From contig RKRN01000055.1 of the NCBI GenBank assembly GCA_007571365.1, positions 1 through 64,000 of the forward strand: a stretch of 64,000 nt of DNA, in the 5' to 3' direction. The notes under the pieces were generated by a model that was not told the origin of the DNA, searched no databases, and saw only the letters and a list, made by a program, of their open reading frames with translations. This document shows positions 9,353 to 16,620 of the stretch, in pieces (positions within the stretch are counted from its first letter, which is position 1; the number at the start of each line of letters is the position of its first letter). The translations under genes were made by a program, and so were the position numbers. This DNA comes from Candidatus Latescibacterota bacterium. Lineage in GTDB: Bacteria > Latescibacterota > UBA2968 > UBA8231.

Positions 9353-11524
9353 ATGCGCGCCCGCGACGGATTCGCGACCGGGGCCCTATTGCTGGCTCTG
9401 GCCAGCACCCTGTGTGCTCGGGCCGAATTTCATCTGGGCTCGGGCCCGAACTCTTGGGAACGCTTTGTCGTCCCCGACGCTGGAGAGGCGGCGGGAATCT
9501 ATGTGGTCGTGGACGCGGCCGGCAACGTGCTCCAGGAGTATCCGGTCCGCTCTGTCGAGGAGGTGGGCGGCGGGACCTTTTTGGCCGAGTACAACTATCG
9601 CGGTCCCGACCTGCCCGCCCTAGAAGCCGGTGCGCTCCAAGCAATCCGAGTTGACCCGCTGGTGAATTTGTCGCGCGACAGCCTCCTGTTCGCCCGCGGC
9701 GGTAGCATTTTTCACGGCCACAACACCAACGCACACCCCACCGAAGATCTGCTGCGGCTCATCGATGGAAATCCCACCACCACCCGCCTGATACTGATCG
9801 CCCAGAATCCGCTAGCGGCTGTGCCCTTGATCCGCGGCGGCGTATTCTGGGGGGCTCATGCCTCGGCCGTCATCGTCAACCTCGGAGCGGAAATGCCTAT
9901 CAACCGCGTCCGGGTCTATCCGCGGCTGGGTCGCCTAGACGACGCTGCCGCTATTGCTGCGCTGGAGGCTCCAACGCCCGATCCAGCGCTGTTTGGGGAG
10001 ACCAGCTTTGCCGACAATTATCTCGAGTGGTACGAGATCGCAGTGACCGATAATGCCGCGCCCATCAAGGAGCGCCCCGGCGGCGGCGGCAGCGACCGGC
10101 CCGGGCAGGGGCAGTTCAAGCGTTTTTCCGAAACGACTGGTTACGTCGACTCGTCGGCCACGGACCCCAACTTCAAAGCCCTGATCCAGACCCGGGAGAA
10201 TCTGGACCCAGTGATCGATTTTCGCTTTCCCGTCCGCCACGAGCGGTTCGTTTCAGTGCGGCCCTACATTCCCGAGCGGACTTGGGAGATGGCCGAAATC
10301 GAGATCTACGGCGAGGGTCATGTGCGCCGCTCTGTCTATCGCTCGCAGATACTGGATTTTGGCCAACCCATGGCTTGGAGCAAGATACGTTGGACCGGCG
10401 ATCGCCCCCTCGGCACCCAGATAAAGGTGCGTACTCGCACCGGGAATACCCCGCAGCCAGACCTATTCCTGCGGCGCACGTTGAGCGGAAAGTTCCAGCC
10501 GATCGACTTGGTCGCGTACCAGCAGAACCTCACGTCGGACGAAGTCAAACGCACTACAGACCTAGACAACTGGAGCTTCTGGTCTGCCACCTACGATTTC
10601 GCCGCTGGCGAACGCGTCGCCGGCTCACCGGCTGCTGCTTGGACGGACGGGACCCCGTTGCTCTCGCCCGGGCCGAGCCGGTACCTTCAGTTTGAGATCG
10701 TCCTGCTGGCGACCCGTGCTCGGACGCCGCGCCTAGACGAGTTGTCCCTGCTGTTTTCCGAGACCCTCGCGGCCGCGGAACTCATCGGCGAAATCTGGCC
10801 CATCGCGGTGGACAGTTTCGAGCCTCAGCTCTTTACCTATGTGGTTAAGCCCATCCTCCGCGAAGGCAATCGCGGCTTCGACCGCCTAGAGATATTCACC
10901 GGCGGACCGGCCGCCGGGGTCCGCTCGGTGCGCGTGGGCGGGGAAGGAGTCATGGAGCGGTTTCCGCCCGAAATCCAGCCGGATCGCATCGTCGTCTCCT
11001 TTGACCGGCTGGTGGATCCCCAGCAGGACAGCGAAAAGCGCATCGAAGTGGAATTCAAGGCCCGCGTATTGCGCTTCGGCAGCGAATTTAGCGGTTGGGT
11101 TTACGACAGCCGGGAGCCGGAGCTGAAGCAAAACATCACCCCCGGAAACGCCACGATCCGTTTCGTCGGGGACGGCCTTTCCGTGCGTACGCCCACTGGG
11201 GGCGACCTCGTGCAACGGCTCGAGCTCCGCCCGGAAGTTTTCACGCCCAACGGCGACGGGGTCAACGACGCGGTCTTCATCTCCTTTGACCTGCGCGATC
11301 TGACCGCGGTGCGCCCGGTTGAGGTGCAGATATGGACGCTGGACGGGCACCCGGTGCGGCAGTTGCGGCCGGCCGCAACTGCCAGCGGCAACTTCACCCA
11401 CCGCTGGAACGGCCGCGATGATGCGGGTCGCTTGGCACGGCCCGGAGTCTATTTAGTGCAGGTCGAGTTGGACAGCGATGATGGACGAAAAGCAGCCATC
11501 GGGATTCTCTCTCTCGCCTATTGA
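9353..11524 (+). CDS. Exported protein with discoidin-like region and C-terminal FlgD-like Ig domain (copy C)
   Basis: About 723 residues from the ATG at 9353, preceded by AGGTGA at good spacing and followed by a signal peptide (GALLLALASTLCARAEF). A TTG at 9332 overlapping the upstream stop is possible but gives a poorer leader. Layout parallels copy A: a discoidin-like module with 'VIVNLGAEMPINRVRVYP' and 'MAEIEIYGEGH', the block 'SKIRWTGDR...VRTRTGN', the 'TDLDNWSFWSATYDF' segment (copy A has 'RDDLDNWSPWSPPYS'), a beta-rich region, then a C-terminal FlgD-like Ig domain starting FTPNGDGVND with RWNGRDDAGRLARPGVYLVQ. Last gene of the operon. Role unknown; likely extracellular adhesion or matrix-type function. 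Confidence 0.75.
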   Translation: MRARDGFATGALLLALASTLCARAEFHLGSGPNSWERFVVPDAGEAAGIYVVVDAAGNVLQEYPVRSVEEVGGGTFLAEYNYRGPDLPALEAGALQAIRVDPLVNLSRDSLLFARGGSIFHGHNTNAHPTEDLLRLIDGNPTTTRLILIAQNPLAAVPLIRGGVFWGAHASAVIVNLGAEMPINRVRVYPRLGRLDDAAAIAALEAPTPDPALFGETSFADNYLEWYEIAVTDNAAPIKERPGGGGSDRPGQGQFKRFSETTGYVDSSATDPNFKALIQTRENLDPVIDFRFPVRHERFVSVRPYIPERTWEMAEIEIYGEGHVRRSVYRSQILDFGQPMAWSKIRWTGDRPLGTQIKVRTRTGNTPQPDLFLRRTLSGKFQPIDLVAYQQNLTSDEVKRTTDLDNWSFWSATYDFAAGERVAGSPAAAWTDGTPLLSPGPSRYLQFEIVLLATRARTPRLDELSLLFSETLAAAELIGEIWPIAVDSFEPQLFTYVVKPILREGNRGFDRLEIFTGGPAAGVRSVRVGGEGVMERFPPEIQPDRIVVSFDRLVDPQQDSEKRIEVEFKARVLRFGSEFSGWVYDSREPELKQNITPGNATIRFVGDGLSVRTPTGGDLVQRLELRPEVFTPNGDGVNDAVFISFDLRDLTAVRPVEVQIWTLDGHPVRQLRPAATASGNFTHRWNGRDDAGRLARPGVYLVQVELDSDDGRKAAIGILSLAY

Positions 11525-11655
11525 CTGATAGATCAGCGTGATCCGTTTTTAGGCCCCGGCCCTAGGGAGAAAGGGGGTGGACTAACTACTGATCACGGCG
11601 CGCCAACTACGCTTCAGACCCAGTGCAGTAAATTCGTGGCGCAGCAAAGTTTTAG

Positions 11656-11684
11656 TTGTATTGCACAAATTTAGTTCGTATCTT
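11656..11684 (+). promoter_or_regulatory. Candidate sigma-70-type promoter for the CBM9-like gene
   Basis: TTGTAT at 11656 and TATCTT at 11679 are separated by exactly 17 bases, upstream of the gene starting at 11772. That gene also has a strong ribosome binding site (AAGGAGAGG). The 247-base gap after 11524 is more AT-rich than its surroundings and is the obvious place for a new transcription unit. Each hexamer matches consensus in four of six positions, so this is a prediction only. Confidence 0.45.
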
Positions 11685-11771
11685 GGCCACAAGTCTTCAA
11701 GCTCTCAGGCGGCAGATATATCATCTGTACGCTTTCCCACCAACTCACACTTTACGTAAGGAGAGGTAATC

Positions 11772-12701
11772 ATGCGAAAAATACAGATGATTGCCATCGG
11801 CGTAATAGCAGTTTCGACGGCCGTTTGGGCCCACGATCCGCCGGACGAGGTCCGCAACGCGGTCCAGTTCCCGCCCGGCCTCGAGCCCACGATCGACGGC
11901 GATTGTTCCGACTGGGCCGTCGTCCCGGGGGATCAGTACTGGACGTTCACCGAGGACCTCTTTCCCCTGCATGGCCACGAAACAGAGGGACTCGGGCGCG
12001 GCGAGAACGATGCCAGTTCTTTCCAAACCACCTACCGGGTCGGCTGGAGCGCCAGCACCGGCCAGCTCTACTACTGCAATTCAGTGTTCGACGACCGCCA
12101 TGTCATCGATCGCCCCGATTCCTACGACTGGTACAACGACGACTCAAACGAGTACTTCTTCACGACCCGGCACCTGTCGGAGCAGGAAGTGCGGGATCTG
12201 CTCGAAACGAATGTCGCCGCCTATTGGGGCTTCAACTATGCCCTGCCGAAGTTGCCCGACGGTGGCTTCTGGATGGTGATCGGCATGTGCATCGGCTGCG
12301 AATGGTTGGATAACGGCGACAACGAATGGTACACCCTAGTCCATGGGTTTGAGGGCGAGGAGTTTGGCGAAAGCACCTATCACTACGAGCACCGGATCCA
12401 ACCGATCGACTCTTGGACTAGCGGGTTGGGCGAAGACTTCGGGCCCAGCGACATTACCCCCGCAACGCTCAGCGAGGGGCAGATCATCCATATCACCTTT
12501 GGGACTAACGACGACGACGGTGCCAGAGCGGATGGCAGCCAAGGTGGTGGCCATTGGAGCAGCAGTAGCGGCCTCGTCGGAGGCACTTGGCTGGGCCAAG
12601 GCGACTACTTCCTAGAGCCGATCAACCCGTCCATCAACTGGCCCGAGGTGGCTACCTCGGTCGAGTCGGAAAGTTGGGGCCGGATCAAGGCTCAGTTCTA
12701 A
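11772..12701 (+). CDS. Exported CBM9-like (carbohydrate-binding, DOMON-type fold) protein
   Basis: 309 residues with signal peptide (MIAIGVIAVSTAVWAHD). The mature part opens with 'PGLEPTIDGDCSDWAVVPGDQYWTF', the hallmark opening of family-9 carbohydrate-binding-like modules (Ile-Asp-Gly followed by D/S-W), and continues with alternating aromatic and acidic residues (YDWYNDDSNEYFF). No catalytic motif is visible. AAGGAGAGG eight bases before the ATG is the best ribosome binding site in this region, and the gene has its own promoter and terminator, so it may be highly expressed on its own. It could bind a glycan at the cell surface or be a periplasmic haem/sugar-binding module; binding specificity cannot be read from sequence. 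Confidence 0.65.
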   Translation: MRKIQMIAIGVIAVSTAVWAHDPPDEVRNAVQFPPGLEPTIDGDCSDWAVVPGDQYWTFTEDLFPLHGHETEGLGRGENDASSFQTTYRVGWSASTGQLYYCNSVFDDRHVIDRPDSYDWYNDDSNEYFFTTRHLSEQEVRDLLETNVAAYWGFNYALPKLPDGGFWMVIGMCIGCEWLDNGDNEWYTLVHGFEGEEFGESTYHYEHRIQPIDSWTSGLGEDFGPSDITPATLSEGQIIHITFGTNDDDGARADGSQGGGHWSSSSGLVGGTWLGQGDYFLEPINPSINWPEVATSVESESWGRIKAQF

Positions 12702-12731
12702 ACCCCCTAGCAGAGTCTCTTGCACAACTCG

Positions 12732-12769
12732 CGCTGGACAGGTTCGTTAGGCCTGTCCAGCGTTTTTTT
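12732..12769 (+). terminator. Strong Rho-independent terminator
   Basis: A perfect 11-bp stem, CGCTGGACAGG at 12732-12742 and CCTGTCCAGCG at 12752-12762, with a 9-base loop, is followed directly by seven T residues. It ends the transcript of the CBM9-like gene. It stops only five bases before the next start codon at 12775, so that gene needs either read-through or a start site inside the T-rich tail (TTATTCT lies just before the ATG). Confidence 0.92.
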
Positions 12770-12774
12770 ATTCT

Positions 12775-14688
12775 ATGGAACGTCGGCACCAAATCGGCTT
12801 GGCCCTGCTGGCCCTGTTGGCCCTCGCCCTGCGGTTGCTCTACTTACTTCAGGCCGATGATAGCCCGCTTTTCACCCATCCCGTCGTCGACGCCCGAACC
12901 TATGTGCGCACGGCCCGGCACCTGTCTGCGGGCCAGTGGCTCGGTGCCGCGCAGCCGTTCTGGCAGCCGCCGCTGTATCCCTATTTTCTCGGCGGGTTGT
13001 TCGCCCTGTTCGGTGAGAATTACTACCTGCCCCGGCTCGTGCAGGCGGCCTCCGGAGCCGCGGTCTGCCTCCTAGTCTTTTTCTTGGGTCGCCGTGCGTT
13101 CTCCGCTCCCGCAGCGGGCTGGTTTGCCGCGGCTGCGGCCGCGCTTTACGGCCCGTTCCTCTACTTCGAGGGCGAGCTGTTACCCGCCAGTTTGGCGGTG
13201 TTCCTCAACACCCTGGCACTGCTTGCCCTGCTCTGGGCCGGCGGCGGCGGTATCGGGCGCGGGCTGGTCGCGGGCGTACTCCTCGGCGCGACGGCGCTGA
13301 CCGTCGCCAGCGTGCTCCTCTTCATTCCTGTGGCCCTCCTGTGGGCACGATACCAAGCGCGGGTGCCAGTCTCTACGCTAAGTGCCCTGATTCTCGGTCT
13401 CGCCCTGGTCATCGCGCCGGTCACCCTGCGCAACCGCGTCGTCGGGGGCGAGTGGGTGCCGATTTCCTACAACGCCGGCATCAATTTCTACCTAGGCAAC
13501 AATCCCGATTACGACCGCACGACCCACATCCGCCCCGGGCGCGACTGGCGGGACCTGACCGACCTGCCTGAGCGGGAGGCCGGCATCACCGCCAAGGGAG
13601 CCTCCTCGAGCTACTTTTTCGGCCGCTCTTGTGATTATATCGCCGCTGACCCAGCCGGCTATGTCCGCCTGCAACTGCGCAAGCTCTATCTCTTCTGGCG
13701 CGGCGACGAAATCCCGCGCAACCTGAACCTTTATTACGCCCGCCACCAGTCCTCGCTGCTACAGGCCCTGTTGTGGATCCGCGGCCTCGCCTTCCCCTTC
13801 GGCCTCGTGGGGCCGCTGGCCCTGACTGGGCTGTTGCTCTACTTGCGGGATCCCCAAGCCCGCTCGTCAGCCGCGGACCTGCTGCTGCTGTTCGCCGCCA
13901 CCTACACGCTAGCGGTAGTCCTGTTCTTCGTCACCGGGCGCTATCGTCTCCCGGTCATTCCGCCCCTGCTGCTATTCGCCGGCTACGCGCTGACGCGGTT
14001 GCGCCTGTTGCGAGGGCGACAACGGGCCGGGGGAATGGCCTTGCTTGCCGCGCTGGTGGTGGGCCTCAACATCGGCGTCCCGGCCATGGATATGCAGGGC
14101 GACAGCCAACAGCACGTCTATTTGGCCTCGGCCTACGCCGCGGAGGGCTTGCTGGCCAATGCACTTAGGCACTACGAGCAGGCACTGGAGATGGAACCAG
14201 CGCACGAAATCGCCCTCGACGACGCCGGTGCCGTGCTGGCGCAACGCGGAGATTTGCGCCGGGCGGCGGCAAACTGGGAGCGCCTGCTGCACCATTATCC
14301 CGACCGCACTGACGTCCGTTTCCGGCTGGCCGCGATGAGCTTCGACACAGGAGACTATGCACGGGCGGAACGGCACTTCGAGCATCTGACGGCCGAGGAA
14401 CCCGAGCGCGCCATTTTCCACGCCCGCTTAGCCCAATCCCGCAGCCATCTGGGCGATCTCGGCGGAGCTGCCGCCGCCTACCGCCGCGCCCTCGAGCTGG
14501 ATCCGATGGCACGGCCATTGCATCGGCAACTTGCCCAGTTAGAGCTCCAGCGCGGCAACCAAGCCGCCGCCCTGCCGCATGTGCGGGCACTGGCACGACA
14601 GGCCGGCGAGGACGCCGCCATCCACCGCGAGGTGGAAGAATTCTACCGGCGCATGGGCCGGGAGCGCGAACCGGCGGTGGGCCCGTGA
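12775..14688 (+). CDS. Polytopic GT-C/ArnT-like membrane protein fused to C-terminal TPR repeats
   Basis: 637 residues. The first ~430 form about ten hydrophobic segments. The N-terminal part has features of GT-C-fold glycosyltransferases of the PMT/ArnT/GT39 type: an acidic luminal-loop motif near the start (HPVVDARTYVRTARHL), 'QPPLYPYFLGGLFALFG', and later 'NAGINFYLGNNPDYDRTTH'. Residues ~455-625 are TPR-like (NALRHYEQALEMEPAHE, AAAYRRALELDPMARPLHRQ). It is the intact paralogue of the truncated gene at the window start. It probably transfers a sugar from a polyprenyl donor or assists an envelope-assembly complex; donor and acceptor are unknown. Its TGA overlaps the GTG of the following transporter gene, so the two are translationally coupled. 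The start directly follows a terminator, leaving almost no room for an untranslated leader. Confidence 0.7.
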   Translation: MERRHQIGLALLALLALALRLLYLLQADDSPLFTHPVVDARTYVRTARHLSAGQWLGAAQPFWQPPLYPYFLGGLFALFGENYYLPRLVQAASGAAVCLLVFFLGRRAFSAPAAGWFAAAAAALYGPFLYFEGELLPASLAVFLNTLALLALLWAGGGGIGRGLVAGVLLGATALTVASVLLFIPVALLWARYQARVPVSTLSALILGLALVIAPVTLRNRVVGGEWVPISYNAGINFYLGNNPDYDRTTHIRPGRDWRDLTDLPEREAGITAKGASSSYFFGRSCDYIAADPAGYVRLQLRKLYLFWRGDEIPRNLNLYYARHQSSLLQALLWIRGLAFPFGLVGPLALTGLLLYLRDPQARSSAADLLLLFAATYTLAVVLFFVTGRYRLPVIPPLLLFAGYALTRLRLLRGRQRAGGMALLAALVVGLNIGVPAMDMQGDSQQHVYLASAYAAEGLLANALRHYEQALEMEPAHEIALDDAGAVLAQRGDLRRAAANWERLLHHYPDRTDVRFRLAAMSFDTGDYARAERHFEHLTAEEPERAIFHARLAQSRSHLGDLGGAAAAYRRALELDPMARPLHRQLAQLELQRGNQAAALPHVRALARQAGEDAAIHREVEEFYRRMGREREPAVGP

Positions 14689-16589
14689 GCTCCTTGAGCC
14701 CAACCTATCGAGCCCTGTTTCTGGGCGCCCTCGGCTGCTTACTGGTCGGGGCCGGTTCTCAGTACACCGACATGATGCTCAAGCGCTCTGGGTTCACCGG
14801 GTGGTACTACACGCCGGGTGCTCTGATCATCCTGTTCCTCGTAATACTGGTCGCCAACCCGCTCGCGGGTCTCATGCGCCGGCGCTGGATGTTGAGCTCG
14901 GCCGAGCTAGCGCAGATGTACGTGATGTGGATCGTCGGCTCAGCGGTAGCCACTTGCGGCATCGTCTCCTATCTGCTGCCGATGCTGACCAGCGTCGTCT
15001 ACTACGCCAGTCCGGAAAATAACTGGAGCTACGAACTGCTGCCGTTGATTCCGAGCTGGGCCATTCCCAGCAAGGAATTCGGCCAAATCAAGGATTTCTA
15101 CGAGGGTGGGGCCGACGGCGTACCTTGGCGGATGTGGCTCCCGCCCCTACTTCACTGGTTGCCTTTCGCCCTGTCGCTGCACCTGGCGATGATCGCCATC
15201 ATGGTCATCCTGCGCCGGCAATGGGTCCAACACGAACGCTTGATCTTCCCCATGACCCAGTTGCCGATCGCCATGATCCAAGACGGGAAATCCCCGGCAC
15301 TAATCAAACCGTTGTTCAAGAGTTGGCTGTTCTGGCTCGGGTTCGCCATCCCCTTCTTCATCCAGAGTTACAACGGCGTCATTCGCCACTTTCCCTTCCT
15401 GCCCCCGCTCGCTATCGGGGGGTATTATCTCTATTTCCTCGAGGACCAGCTACGCCTGCGGATCGGCATCAATTTCATGATGATCGGCTTCACGTACCTA
15501 GTGCGGCGCGAAGTTTCGCTCGGGTTTTGGGTCTTCGCAATCATCAACTTCGCCCAAGAAGCAATGATGATCGTCTTGGGGGTTGAACGCCACGAACCGC
15601 TGTTTAGCCACTTCTCCCGCGGGGGCACCATGGCCGCGCACCAAGGGTTCGGGGCCTTTCTGGTGCTGGCCCTGTTCAGTCTGTGGAATGGCCGTGGCCA
15701 CATCGCACAGGTGGTGAGGCAGGCGTTGGGGCGCGGCCAGCGCATGGACGACAGCGACGAAATTCTCTCCTACCGGACCGCCGTGCTGCTGCTGTTAGGT
15801 TGTGTGAGCTTTATGGGCTTCTGGCTGTGGCAGGCGGGCCTGCCGGCGTGGATCGCGGCGATCTTTCTCTTTTTAGTCTTCATCCTGTTTCTCGGCATCA
15901 CCCGGATCATCTCCGAAGGGGGCTTGCCCTACCTGCTAGCGCCGATGGTCGCTTCCGACGTAGTCGTTGGCGGGATCGGCACCCGGGCCTTGGGCGCAAC
16001 CGGCATCGCCGCCCTGTCCCTTACTTATATGTGGGCCAGCGACATCATCACCTTCGTGATGGTCTCCTGCGCCAACGGGCTCAAGGTGATCGAAGAGCAC
16101 GTCAAGCGAGGACGGCGGTTCATTTTCCCGAGTCTGGTGGTGGCCCTGATCGTGACCATGTGCAGTTCGGCTTGGGTGCTGCTGACTATTGCCTATGAGC
16201 ACGGCGGGCACAACACCTCCCACTATTTCGCCGGGCAGTCGCAATATCCCTTTGAAGACGCCATGGTCCGCTTGCGCACCACTGTGGGGCCCCAGTGGGA
16301 GTACTGGGGATATATGACCATCGGCGGCGGAATCATGGGCGGGCTGATACTGCTGCGCCAGCAATTGGTCTGGTGGCCTCTGCACCCGATCGGCTTTCCC
16401 ATCAGCCTAGTGATTCACAAGATGTTCTTCACGGTGCTGGTAGCTTGGCTCCTAAAGACCGCGATCCTTCGCTACGGCGGTCCTAGGCTGTTCAGCCGGC
16501 TGCGGCCGTTTTTCCTCGGACTCATTCTCGGAGACTTCTTTCCGTTGGCTTTTTTGTTGCTGCTCGACCAGTTGGCGACGCGGTTGTGA
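14685..16589 (+). CDS. DUF6785/6784-like multispanning membrane protein (OPT-like transporter candidate)
   Basis: 634 residues, at least twelve hydrophobic segments, no signal peptide. It carries features I associate with the DUF6785/DUF6784 group, distantly like oligopeptide (OPT) transporters: 'RRQWVQHERLIFPMTQLP' after a membrane helix, 'AAHQGFGAFLVLALFSLW', 'TRIISEGGLPYLLAP' and the C-terminal 'RLRPFFLGLILGDF'. These motifs recur in the oppositely oriented gene at 16621-18612. GTG start overlapping the upstream TGA (GTGA). No substrate-binding protein or ATPase is adjacent, so a secondary transporter is the best guess; the substrate is not known. Confidence 0.65.
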   Translation: MSSLSPTYRALFLGALGCLLVGAGSQYTDMMLKRSGFTGWYYTPGALIILFLVILVANPLAGLMRRRWMLSSAELAQMYVMWIVGSAVATCGIVSYLLPMLTSVVYYASPENNWSYELLPLIPSWAIPSKEFGQIKDFYEGGADGVPWRMWLPPLLHWLPFALSLHLAMIAIMVILRRQWVQHERLIFPMTQLPIAMIQDGKSPALIKPLFKSWLFWLGFAIPFFIQSYNGVIRHFPFLPPLAIGGYYLYFLEDQLRLRIGINFMMIGFTYLVRREVSLGFWVFAIINFAQEAMMIVLGVERHEPLFSHFSRGGTMAAHQGFGAFLVLALFSLWNGRGHIAQVVRQALGRGQRMDDSDEILSYRTAVLLLLGCVSFMGFWLWQAGLPAWIAAIFLFLVFILFLGITRIISEGGLPYLLAPMVASDVVVGGIGTRALGATGIAALSLTYMWASDIITFVMVSCANGLKVIEEHVKRGRRFIFPSLVVALIVTMCSSAWVLLTIAYEHGGHNTSHYFAGQSQYPFEDAMVRLRTTVGPQWEYWGYMTIGGGIMGGLILLRQQLVWWPLHPIGFPISLVIHKMFFTVLVAWLLKTAILRYGGPRLFSRLRPFFLGLILGDFFPLAFLLLLDQLATRL

Positions 16590-16620
16590 AGCAGGAGGAG
16601 ATGCGGCGGCGGCCGGGCCT

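Noticed and set aside
3472-11524. Type IX secretion system
   Set aside because: FTPNGDG-type tails recall Bacteroidota sorting domains, but no PorK/L/M/N/T/V-like core genes are seen in the window; only the tails are similar.
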